Source of the DNA: Chrysoperla carnea
Lineage: Eukaryota; Arthropoda; Insecta; Neuroptera; Chrysopidae
DNA: 64,000 bases
Reading direction: 5' to 3'
NCBI RefSeq assembly: GCF_905475395.1
Contig: NC_058337.1
Location: forward strand, 29,660,983 to 29,724,982
Below are positions 1 to 10,439 of the stretch, one piece after another (the stretch's first letter is position 1; each line of letters starts with the position of its first letter). The translations under genes and the position numbers were made by a program. The notes under the pieces were generated by a model, which was not told the origin of the DNA, did not search any database, and saw only the letters and a program-made list of their open reading frames with translations.

Positions 1-5
1 TTTAG

Positions 6-3000
6 GCAATAAAAAAGTTAGATGAACCTTTCTACGAAAATGATTGGCGATTAAATGAACATTTTGCAATTCATGTGCGTCAAGTTGTATTTAATTTTGA
101 TAGCTTAACATCCAGTCATCCAATGACTCATTTTGTTGAAACACCAAAAGAATTTGTTAGTTTGTTCGATATGATAATTTACCAAAAAGGTAAAATGAAA
201 TAAATATATCTATTTTTACTTTGCAAATTCATTAATAAAAACATTTTATTGCTTGCAGGAGCATCCGTTCTTTGGATGATGGAACATATTCTATCAAGGG
301 TAGTTTTACAACGTGGTTTAAATTTGTATTTAAAAACAAAGTAAATATTAATATTATCATTGTACTACTAGGGGAGACCGGGTATAAAAGTTGTATATTT
401 TGTATGAATCACAAAGACTTAAAAAAAATTCCAAGTTGTGACTTTCGACCACGTTAGCGGATCGAAAGTAACACGAAAACAAGCGAAAACAAACAATGGA
501 CTGAGTTAATTGTTGAAATACCATGCATAAATAGTGTTGATAATACTCTATCACATTGCACAAACATATACAATTTATATAATACATACTATACAATTTA
601 CGCCTAATTTGCGCCCTCACGGGTGTTTGATGTTTACAAAAAAATGTTTCAAACAAAAGTTGTTTATATTTTGATAAGGAACATTTTTTACATTTAAACT
701 TTTGTTCTATCTCTAACGGTTTACAAGATGGGTCCTTTGGACCCATAGGTCAAGACCCAATTGACCAATGTTGCTCATTTACGAACTCGACCTCACTTTT
801 TACGTACTGAGTACGCTGTAAAAATTTCAGCTTGATATCTTTTATCGTTTTTTAGTTATCGTGTCCACAGACGGACGGACGGACGGACGGACAACCGGAA
901 ATGGACTAATTAGATGATTCTAAGAACACCTATACCAAAATTTTTTCGTAGCATCAATATTTTTAAGTGTTACAAACTTTGGACTTAACTTAATATACTA
1001 TGTATATTTCATATATACATGGTATAATAACAGGATAAAGGGGTTTGAAACAAATATGCTATGATATAATAAATTCACAAATGACTTATTAGAAAGTTTA
1101 TACCAACAAGAAAAATAAACATTTGCATTCAAAAATTATATATTTTATGAAAACAAATCAATATTATTAACTCCTCGAAAAAAATTTTCTTAGTTTAAGT
1201 AATGACTATTATTATATGATAATCATATATTCTAATCAGAGTATTCAATATCAGTCTTTTACTTGTGTATTTGCGAACTTGCCACTTGTGTAAGTAACAT
1301 GTTACTTGTATACCCACAAAACTATGTTACTTTTGTATCCTACCACATTTTTGGTAAAACAATAAAGATAACCTTAAAACGGATGGTGGTAGGCAAAACG
1401 ATTAAAACACTGGACAATCAATCTAATCAAGAAATAATATGCAAACATTCAGGTTAATATAAGGATAATAATACGACGTAAATATCAAAAAAAGAACTTC
1501 TTAAATCTTCCTTTTAATTTGTAAAATCCGTATTGTCCTCTAGCAAAACCTGACAGCGCGGGGTGCGCCCTTCGACGGATTGAAAGTAAGAAGAGTACCA
1601 ACGGCTATCACTTGACGGCAGTGAAGCGGTTTTTTGACTATTAGATAAACCTACAGAGCATTTGTTACTTTCGACCCGCCGTTACTTTTAAACCCGGTCT
1701 CCCTAATAATAAATTCAATTTTACAGTCAACTATCTTCAGGAACACCAAATAAATTATGGGATGCGTTGCAAGAAGCACATGAACAATATTCTCTAGAAA
1801 ACCCAGAAGCTGCATCGAAGCTAGGACGATTGAGTGTTCATGATATTGGTAATTCATGGTCCTTACAACCTGGTTACCCAATGGTGACTGTTACAAAGGT
1901 CAAGAAGATTGTTAAATTGGAGCAGAAACGATTCTTAACCGATTCAAGAAATGAATCGGACACAGTTTACTTAATTCCAATTAATTACTTATTAGGAAGC
2001 GAATTAAAAGATTTAAAAGAAGTAAGTACGCAACCAAAACATTTCTTAACATCTAAATCGCGACATATTGAAGTTGAACAAGAAGATGACTTTATACTAG
2101 TAAATAATCTACAAACAGGTAAAATAATCGCAAAATATATTTTTTCATGTATTTATAATATTGCTTTTGCATATATATTTTTAAAGGTTACTATCGCGTT
2201 AATTATGATAAGGAAAATTGGGAAAAAATTATCGAATACACTAACAAAACAGAAAATGTGAAAAATTTGAAACCTGTGACCTTATCTCAACTTATTGATG
2301 ACACTTTTACATTTTCTCGTATTGGATTATTACCATACAATTATACTTTAAAATTAGCCGAATTATTACAACACGTAGATGATTATGTGCCATGGTATGC
2401 TGCTATCAAACATCTTAAAAGTTTGAATGTACTTTTATGTGGAACTCGGACTGAATATAATTATATGGTTTGTACATTCCTTGTTCTCTATCTGTCAATA
2501 CTAACACGTATTGCAAAACCAACTTACCAAACGATTGCGGTACAATTTGTCCAAAATTTGACGCATCTCGCACATTGATAAATATATGTCAGTCATTTCT
2601 TTTGTTATATTAGCATACTTTTTTGCCGTTTCATTTTTGAATCTATCGGTACCATCATGTCCAATAGATGTCGTTTTAGTCGACTGCACTGTACCGGCGT
2701 TACATTTTCTTCTAATTTTGCAGTGTTTTGACTGTAACATAATATATTTTAGTGAAAAGCCAAATAAACATAATTTAAGCATTTTGAAATATGTTATTAG
2801 GAATTTCAAAGAACGCTGCTAAAAAATGTCTTTGAAAGAATAATATCATATACCATGAATGATGAAACTACTCATGCGAACAAATTGAAACGTGCGCTGT
2901 TATTCAAACATTCATGCGATGTTAATATAAGAGATTGTCGAAACATAACAAAAAATTTATTACAAGAACACATTGTTACAAAGAAATCAATTATACCAGA

Positions 3001-6000
3001 TGACCAACTAACAATATATTGTGGAGGTGCAAGAGAAACTGATGAAAAAACTTATACTGCACTATTATCACGATACGAAGACATTGAGGAGGAAACTGAA
3101 AAGAAAAATTTAATCCTTGGAATGGGTTGTATGAATGATAAATTATTATTACAAAAGTAACAAATTTTTTAACTTATTAATTAATATACACACGGAAAAA
3201 ATGCACCTTTTTGAAGGTGCCAGTTGCTTGATTATACACTGAAAAAAAAATTAAAATATTATCCTGTAGTTGGCAATTTCATATTGAAATAAAGTTAAAA
3301 TGCACTTTGAAACAATAATAATAATAATAATAATGGGGTTTAACCTCCGTTTCTCTGACATAGACGCCTATAACAGAGGCCACCCACATCATTATTTGTT
3401 AATCTTTATTTATTTAATTACAAACATATTTACAATTACATTTTGATGTGGGTGGAGTCGGTTACTACGTTCTTATCCAAGCGACGACAACGTGATCAAT
3501 TCTACCGCCCCCATGAATCATAATTGTCCACACTGCCGCTGCCTGGATTCGAACCCGCAACCTAATTCTAAGTAGGCAAACGGTCTTAGACTAATGCCTT
3601 AGACCGCTCGGCCACTTAGGCTCTTTCAAACAATTGCCTAACGATTGGAACAAGAACCTGCAGTAAAATTTTTGTATTTACAATAGAATGAGATTGCATT
3701 TAAAATATGAATTAATTGATACAAAATTACTGAAGTTAAATAAACAAAATCATTACTTCTGTGGAAGAGATTGATTTTTAAACCCCGAACTAAAAAAAAG
3801 GGGTGTTATAAGTTTGATCGCTAAGCGGATGAACCGACTTTGATTTTTAGGTTTTGTTTGAAAGTTATTTTAAGGGAGAGTGTTCTTAGCTATGTTTCAA
3901 GTGCGAATTTAGGATTCCATACCCGAAAAAACTAAAAATTGGCGATGTACTTCCAAATCGGCTCAGTTGCTGAAAAGGCTTTAAGGAAAAAAAGACAATT
4001 TAATGCAGAGTATTCTTAGATATGCTTCAAATACGAGTTTAGAGTTCCATGTTCGAAAAATTTGTCGGAGGTCTAATTTCATATTTAAAAAAATCTGTTA
4101 TCCAAAGCCTTTTATCCAAAATTGCCCTGGTACTCGTACATCTTTAAAAAATGGACTTCAAAAACAATACAATAAAAGCCCAAAAATTTTTCTTAAAAGC
4201 CCAATTATTTTTATTATACATAAAAGTCCAATTATTTTTCTTAAGTATTTAATTTTCTCAGAGGCTTTTTTATGCAGTTTCAGCTGTAAAAATGTTATTT
4301 CAAAATTCACGTCTTTACTTGTTTATCTTTATTGTTAAAACGGGATCATTCTTTATCTATAAAATGGACTCTGGGAGCCTGCAACAAATTGCGTTAAGTA
4401 CAAAAAGGTGTGTTCTTTTCCTACAAGTGTACCTATTCCGCTCTGTTTTATATAATGAAAGAAATATATAAAGAAATATTTATAAAATATTCGTTTTTCC
4501 ACCATAGTCTATTTTTTATCAAAGTAAATATTTTTTTTAAGACAAACACCTCAATTGATTTTTTTTATCGCAAATTTATGAATTTAATATTGCATGAAAA
4601 CCAAAATTGGCTGAGTTAATTGAATTAAAATACCATGACAGTGTTGATTAGGCAATGGTTTGTTTTTTACGTCATGTAGTTAAAGAAAGATATCCACTCT
4701 ACACACAAAGTAATAACACTATCCTTTCCCTCATTTCCTCAGTAGAAATAGTAGGTGTATGCTCTAAACAACCAAAGCTCAGCTGAAGATGTCACTAGAA
4801 CATTGTTCTTAATAATGCTACTATAGCATTGTTTAGTATTAGTATAAAAAATAGATTATGAAGCGATAAATCTGAAATGTGGTTAGACTTCCATGGTAGT
4901 ACGTACGATTTAGCCAACTCGCCGCTGTGCTTTAAATATGATTGAATACTTTTTTCAGGTTGATAACCGAAACATTTAATAAAACTACTAAAATAAAGAA
5001 CCATATCTTAGAAGTCTACCTAGGAATCATTGATAGTGGACTGAATGGATTAAATGTGGTCTTGGAAATATTCATCAGCCAATTCAAAGTTATTGAAAGG
5101 TATGTTGATAGCTAAATAAATGTCAAAAATCGACAAGATCAAATTGATGATCGAAATTGAAATTGGATCACCATTGATTTGTCAAGCCTGGTTTGGTGTG
5201 CCCTTACCCAAGCCTTGAACTAGACCTCTATGGATATTATCATTGTAACTCCTCTTCCTTTCTTAATATACAGCGTGTTTACTTAAGTTGGCTACATATG
5301 GAAAACTTTTTTATTAAAAGGTTTACGAAAATGAATTATTATCTATAAACATCTCTTTTTTTTTGAAAATATTAAAATTCAGGTATTCACTTTTGACATC
5401 GATTGTCAAAAGTGAATACCTACAGGGTACCTATCTATCAATTGTAAAAGTTCCATAGGAATGGCCGTTTAGAAATGTAGACCATTTAGATCAGACAAAC
5501 AAGTGAAAACAAACAATTGACTGAGTTAATTGTTGAAATACCATGTATAGTCAGTGTTGATTTCTTTATCACTTTACACATACAAACATGTGACACATAC
5601 ATATAGACCAGTCATTATAGTAAGTTCACCTCGGAATTCGAGATACCCAGCTGTAAGTCTGTAAATAGTTGTATATTGACACCCTAATAATCAAGTATAG
5701 TAGTACATATTATAAAATTTCCGCCTAATGGGCGCCCTCACGGGTAAACAGTGATGTTTACGAAAAAATGTTTCAAACAAAAGTTGTTTAATTTTTGATA
5801 AGGAACATTTTTTACATTTAAACTTTTGTTCTATCTCTAACGGTTTACAAGATGGGTCTTACGGACCCAAGACCCAATTGACCAATGATATTCATTTACG
5901 AACTTGACCTCACTTTTTACGTCCTGAGTACGCTGTAAATTTCAGCTCGATATCTTTTTTCGTTCTATCTTGATTCTATGAACACCTATGACAAAATTTT

Positions 6001-9000
6001 TTTCCTAGCATCATTATTTTTAAGCGTTAAAACTTTGGACTAAACTTAATATACTATGTATATTTCATATATACATGGTATAAAAAGGAAACGGTTCAAG
6101 AAATCACGCCCGAGATATGTAGGAGTGTATTTAAATAATTTTGTAAAATAACAATTAAATTTATGGAACGCGAAGGTGGTTACGTTGAAACAAAAGGAAC
6201 TGACAATCCTTTGTTACTTATGTCAACAACATTAATTGTTAACTATCACACATTAAATGTGTCAAATCAGCTAATAAACAACTACAATGACTGATTGATT
6301 AAAATTGGCTGATAATGTGTTTTATAAATAGAATTTGTAAAATTAAATTTAAAATTGAAGTGGTCAAAACATTCCCATCGTTAACAAGTCATTAATAACC
6401 AATTGTCTTCAGTTCGTTCTTGCCTCAATGTATCCATCTTTGTGTTCCATTCCATCAACTTTTGTGTTCCATTCATTAAATTCACTCCTACACATCTCGG
6501 GAGTGAACCGTTTTCGTTTTTGAACCGTTCCCTTTTTATCTGTTCAACATGGTCTACATTTCTAAACAATCATTAACATTCGATGTCAAAAGTGAATAAA
6601 TGAATGTTAATTTACTTTTATTCCTAAGTTTAATAAACAAGTTTTCCTTATGGAGCCAACTTAAGTAGACACGCTGTGTATTCAGTTAAGTAAAGAAATA
6701 GTATTAAAAATAATTATTGCTATGTTCCCATATTTTTTTAGGAATATCGGAGAGAAAAATATTTTAGCTATCTTGAATGCATTTGGAGAAAAATGTGCTT
6801 CATCTCATCATTTAAAATTGGTATGTAACACTTTTTTTCTGACTGATTAAATAAAAATCCATCACGGATTTTGTTTATGAATTAATTATAAACGAAGACG
6901 CTTATTAAAGAAGGTTTGATTAGGTTAGAGTGGCTGTCCTGGGGTGGGACACACTCAGACCATAGGGCCCGCTTATCAAAGACACGTGGATAAAAATTAA
7001 AGTTTATAGAATTCAATTAGGGCAAGTGCTCACGCAGCTAAGATTCAATTCCACAAAAGCCACTTCCGTTCTATTTATAAATACAACCGCATATCATAGG
7101 CGTATCAAGAAATTTTTCCTATGGTGGATAGTCGGTTAGCGATTGTATCAATATACCTTCAGTGTCTAAGGAATAACAAAAAAAAATCGAGATTTTGACT
7201 CTCATTGGCTCTCATATAGCTGAAACACTTTTTTTGTTCTAAAAAAAACTAAAATATCTTGTTGATTTTAAATAATATTAAATATATTTATTTTTCAATT
7301 TTAGCTGTATTTTTAATATTTCCCCAAATGATACTTTTGATCGATGCAATATTATCATTTTTACTCGCTTCTGCCGAGTAAGAATGAAAACTTTAATTTA
7401 TATTTATTTAAATTTGAATTTTTCTTGGACGGTCTACGAACTAAATCGCTATGCCAATGCCGCTTTTGTTCAATATTAGTATAATTGTCACAAGGCTTAG
7501 ACAATGCCAGTTCTGGATATTCAATTGATCTTTGATTTTCAACATTAACATCCATTTTGAGCAACCCTGAATCGATCTTGATTAGTGCCTATAGATGTGT
7601 CGTCTAAACCTGCGTGTGTACGTACATAGCTCAAAAACCATTAAGCATGGTAGCAGTTGAAGCTTACGACTATTTGAACACTTACTTATGTATCTTTATT
7701 ATTGGTATCTCTTTGAACGTATCCGTAATGATATACTTTAACAGAGAACTTGCATAATTTTTGTTGCCACAAATTCTTAAATAAATGAAAGAATAATTCA
7801 TTTAAAGTATATTTAAGGTGGTTGTCTTTGTACAATATTGTAAAAATAGTGTACTATATCATACAGCAGTAGTATGTATGTATAGATATGCTTAGCTCAC
7901 TCAAATAAGTATTAATTCTAACATCCTTTAAATCAACTGTCCATTTATCTCGTATTCTGTATGATAATATCATGATAATAAACAACTGTAATTCTGTATA
8001 TAATAGACATCTCTCTTACACATCTTATACTCTAATAGTTAGAGAGATGTACATATGATTTACTGATGGTCATGGTAACCGTCTGCTGAGCCTTAAATAT
8101 GACAGTAGGTAATGTTCCAAGTCGCCCTGTAAGGTTCCTCGAATTTCTATGTGTCATATTCCACCCCAGGGAATAATTCGTATTTTTCAAAGTGCTGCCA
8201 AAATCCCGGACCACTTGCTTTTCTGCCAGGCATATTTTCCTGATCCTTTTGACATCCTCAACACAACCAAACAAGTTTTACCCAGTTTCCAGAACCATCA
8301 CTTCAAATTTTTTACAGTGTAACTACATTTTCGGTTTTTTGGCATAATTCGGGACGACTTTTTGAGCTCAAACTTTGCAGGATGACTGTTCAGAATCAAA
8401 TCTAATGAATTATCAAACAAGCAGACAATTTCCAGAACCATCACTTAGTGACAGTTTTTCAAATCTCCCCCTGGGGAGGGAATATGACACATAGAAACTT
8501 GAGGAACCTTACAGGGAAACTTGGAACATTACTTACTATCATATTTAAGGCTCAGCAGACGGTTACCATGACCATCAGTAAATCATATGTACATCTCTCT
8601 AACTATAAATATTATTGTTTCTGTTATACAAAAAATTTAAATAACTTTGAGTGACTATATCACAAGAATGAAGCGGTCAATAGTTTTGGTTTTTTTTTTT
8701 AAACTCACATACACAAATTTATGAATATTCAGTTAGTTTTTTGAAAATATCTTAAATCTAGTTTTTTTCTAGAATTAAAAAACTTGTTAAAAACACAACA
8801 AAACGCAAGCTTCTTATTCTCTCCATGTTAATTATCCGAACTTTAATTGTATTTAACTCGAGTTAGAGACGGTCAATCGACTTTTTCGAATCTAATTTTT
8901 TTGGTTAATGTATTATTGAAGTGAAAACTTCTTTAGCGGCGTTGTACACTTTTTTTGTAATGGGTAAAAAATGTTAAATTCGCGTCAGGACACGTGACCT

Positions 9001-10221
9001 GATCGAAAAAGCGTAAGACTATGTCACATTCAGTACACCGGCTCTCGTTCGATCACTGAAGTTAAGCAACATTGGGTACAGTCAGTACTTGGATGGGTGA
9101 CCGCTTGGGAACACTGTGTGCGGTTGCCTTTTTATTAAAAATATAATTTTTTTTGTTTTTGTTTTTTTTTTTTAAGTGAAAACTTCTTTAGCGGCGTTGT
9201 ACACTTTTTTTGTAATGGGTAAAAAATGTACGTTCATGAAATTGTCATGTTTGTGTACGATAGCGCAATAAATAAATATTGTATTCTACCACATAAATGA
9301 TAGTACTTTTATACTGATAATTAAAGCAATTCGTGCAAAATTATTCCAATTCCAAAATATCAAAAATGCACAACGTTAATATTCAAGTTTTCACTTCTGC
9401 CGGCACTCCCGGAGTGCAACCCGTGTTTTTTTTTATATTCCTAATAAGTATACACAAATTTAGAATTTTCTGTCGATATGCCCATAGCAAGACAACAACT
9501 TTAAGTAATTTTTTTTCAAATCATAATTCCGTTTTTTTATAAATTACATTTTTGGATAAACAAAAACAGTAGTGACGTATTTACACCCGTGGAGACTGTG
9601 AGCCAATCGGAATCACACTAACTTTACATTTGCGGGTTGTACCTACAGAAATTTACTTTTAATTAGACAAACCATTATTTATCATTCTGTATGTAATTTA
9701 TCATTTCTCCGTGCATTCACTGCGTTTGAATTTATAGTTTAGAAAAACCATTTTCAATTTTTTTTAAATACTTGAAAAATCAATTTAAAAAAATTTTTTT
9801 TTAATTTGTAATTTTTAGTAAACTTTCGAAAAAAAAATAATATTAAAAAACATGCAAGTTCTCTTATAACCTTTGTTTCTGGATATGACTCATTGTATTA
9901 TCATAATAAAATGAAATATTTATCTGAACATGACTCATTAATTAATCTGTGTGTCTAATTTCATATCATTTTAATCAATAAAAATTGTATTTTCAGTTTA
10001 AAAAATTAAATAATTTAATAAAAGACGATTTAAAATATAGCGAAAGTCTGAAATCAATTGAATGGAAAATTCAACAACGAATTAACTGGAACATTAAGTA
10101 TGCAAGAGAAATTAATGATTGGTTAATAAGTAATAAATATATTCCAAATATTTGCTCAATAGCATTAAGTAATTGTATTTTAATAAGTATTAGTTTAATC
10201 ATATTAATGTATTTTTATTAA
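6..10221 (+). CDS. Aminopeptidase N paralogue A (M1 zinc metallopeptidase), 3' part only
   Basis: Exons read by eye: 6-189, 259-340, 1727-2118, 2187-2467, 2801-3156, 4959-5099, 6742-6820, 9997-10221 (stop TAA 10219-10221). They join in one frame to 579 codons. The first exon aligns with the gene B exon right after the catalytic one, so the signal peptide, GAMEN and HEXXH lie upstream of the window. Visible: the catalytic Tyr in IIYQKGASV (exon 1), the GYYRVNYD start of the ERAP1-like C-terminal domain (exon 4), four conserved Cys (SCDVNIRDC, IYCGG, MGCMND; exon 5) and a hydrophobic C-terminus (LISISLIILMYF) that suggests a GPI signal. M1 aminopeptidases remove N-terminal residues from peptides; insect APNs usually sit on the gut lumen membrane. 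Exon lengths match B (82, 392, 281, 141 and 79 nt are identical). The donor at 2468 is weak (GTTTGT). The family is sure; gut expression is inferred. Confidence 0.9.
371..1704. mobile_element. Terminal-inverted-repeat DNA element in intron 2 of A
   Basis: The left end GGGAGACCGGGT (372-383) is inverted at 1692-1703. A second pair further in (GATCGAAAGTAAC near 460; its inverse near 1663-1675) extends the arms to roughly 100 bases with indels. An INE-1-like copy (476-1030) is nested inside. No transposase is visible, so it is non-autonomous. Confidence 0.65.
476..1030 (+). mobile_element. INE-1/Helentron-like dispersed repeat, copy 1
   Basis: It begins near AAGCGAAAACAAACAATGG and ends near ATATACATGGTATAATAA. 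Near the ends ATACCATG(C/T)AT and ATACATGGTAT form an inverted pair. Inside are a conserved core (TTTTTACGTACTGAGTACGC) and an ACGG microsatellite (about 870-892) just after TTATCGTGTCCACAGACGG. This layout resembles Drosophila INE-1 (DINE-1). Confidence 0.75.
3314..3622 (-). mobile_element. SINE with tRNA-derived head and (ATT)n tail, minus strand
   Basis: On the reverse strand the element starts GCCTAAGTGGCCGAGCGGTC (tRNA A box, Leu/Ser-like) and has the B box GGTTCGAATCC, then a 200-base body ending in an ATT repeat. Flanking 9-mers CTTTGAAAC (3305-3313) and CTTTCAAAC (3623-3631) are the target duplication. The anticodon arm does not pair well, so it is a SINE and not a tRNA gene. The host repeat copy at 12110-12290 is uninterrupted at the same point. 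Confidence 0.85.
3640..3785 (-). repeat. Host dispersed repeat interrupted by the SINE
   Basis: Its reverse complement matches 12110-12260 (GTTCCAATCGTTAGGCAATT; ATCAATCTCTT). The other half continues at about 3265-3304, beyond the SINE. Confidence 0.65.
3780..3990 (+). repeat. Dispersed repeat family 2 (LINE 3'-tail-like), copy 1
   Basis: AACCCCGAACTAAAAAAAAG then GGGTGTTATAAGTTTG, GATGAACCGACTTTGATTTT and GAGTGTTCTTAGCTATG. This kind of text is widespread in insect genomes; the source element is not identified here. Confidence 0.6.
4590..4770 (+). mobile_element. INE-1-like repeat, degraded 5' fragment (copy 2)
   Basis: GGCTGAGTTAATTG followed by ACCATG and CAGTGTTGATTA matches the 5' end of the family. 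It then follows the variant seen at 10440 (ACACACAAAGTAA, CATTTCCTCAG). The 3' half is absent. Confidence 0.55.
5380..5422. repeat. Short perfect palindrome in the TIR element arm
   Basis: GGTATTCACTTTTGACA and TGTCAAAAGTGAATACC flank a 5-base loop. It would form a stable hairpin. The same motif recurs near 6578-6595. Confidence 0.8.
5496..6080 (+). mobile_element. INE-1-like repeat, copy 3, nested in a TIR element
   Basis: It is inserted into the left arm of the TIR element 5271-6676. The uninterrupted right arm gives the empty site: GAACAGATAAAAAGG on the reverse strand against GATCAGA...TAAAAAGG here. The insert is about 585 bases, sits between A and T, and shows no target duplication. 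The ACGG microsatellite is missing from this copy. Confidence 0.75.
8036..8605. mobile_element. Fold-back element with about 140-bp inverted repeats, last intron of A
   Basis: The left arm TAGTTAGAGAGATGTACATA and its inverse at 8586-8605 are the outer ends. The arms match with few differences through ACCGTCTGCTGAGCC to the CCCAGGG near 8170 and 8470. The spacer repeats TTTCCAGAACCATCACTT twice (about 8287 and 8430). The small open frames on each strand here are only the two arms read through. Confidence 0.8.
8919..8974 (+). repeat. 56-bp direct repeat, left copy, beside the 5S unit
   Basis: This is identical, as far as read, to 9174-9229 (core CTTTAGCGGCGTTGTACAC). The two copies are 255 bases apart and enclose the 5S-like sequence. 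They could be spacer from a 5S tandem array or terminal repeats of a small element. Confidence 0.85.
9011..9129 (+). rRNA. 5S rRNA-like gene or pseudogene
   Basis: The 119 bases align by eye along the whole animal 5S rRNA, including the internal promoter boxes (GTTAAGCAAC; AGTACTTGGATGGGTGACCG; CTTGGGAACAC) and a T run after the 3' end. Several positions differ from typical insect 5S (ACATTGGGTACAGTC in the middle; weak pairing of the 5' and 3' ends). It lies in the last intron of aminopeptidase A, same strand. It may be a dispersed functional copy, a pseudogene, or a 5S-derived mobile unit. The 5S origin is nearly certain; function is not. Confidence 0.75.
9174..9229 (+). repeat. 56-bp direct repeat, right copy, beside the 5S unit
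   Basis: Second copy of the 8919-8974 repeat, after a T-rich stretch (9148-9173) that follows the 5S-like sequence. Confidence 0.85.
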
Positions 10222-10242
10222 ATAAAGAATATATTTAATAAA
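10221..10242 (+). promoter_or_regulatory. Polyadenylation signals of paralogue A
   Basis: AATAAA at 10221-10226 overlaps the last base of the stop codon, and a second AATAAA follows at 10237-10242. The 3' UTR would be very short. Confidence 0.55.
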
Positions 10243-10439
10243 ATTCCTGGCTACTTCTTGTCCTTAATATGAATAAGATTCACTTTTCACACAAAGTTTT
10301 TCTATTAAGAGGATACCTACTCTTATTTAGAATTGCGAACAAAAACGTTTTCTAAAAAGTTAGTTTTTACTAAAAAAAAAAAAAATTATTATATTTGTTA
10401 ACATGAGTCCTTCTGGATGTTATTGTGGATGTTATTTTT

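Larger units (their letters stand above)
5271..6676. mobile_element. TIR DNA element in intron 6 of A
   Basis: The left end CAGCGTGTTTACTTAAGTTG is inverted at the right end (CAACTTAAGTAGACACGCTG, to 6676), with TA next to or near each end. Inverted similarity continues inward for about 200 bases (AGAAATGTAGACCAT at 5471 and its inverse near 6556). The left arm is split by an INE-1-like copy. No transposase was seen. Confidence 0.75.

Noticed and set aside
357-746. Reverse-strand open frame of 129 codons
   Set aside because: It lies over the INE-1-like copy and a TIR element arm; AT-rich chance frame with no domain.
3541-3622. Functional tRNA-Leu or tRNA-Ser on the minus strand
   Set aside because: A and B boxes are good, but the anticodon arm does not pair and a SINE body with tail and target duplication follows.
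4003-4338. Open frame of 111 codons with repeated KSPIIF motif
   Set aside because: The repetition comes from a local imperfect DNA repeat (AAAAGCCCAATTATTTTT). It sits in an A intron with no splice context or domain.
8032-8654. Two matching small proteins on opposite strands
   Set aside because: They are the two arms of one fold-back element read through, not genes.
9011-9229. Cassandra-type TRIM
   Set aside because: In Cassandra the 5S lies inside each terminal repeat; here it lies between the direct repeats, and no primer-binding site or polypurine tract was seen.
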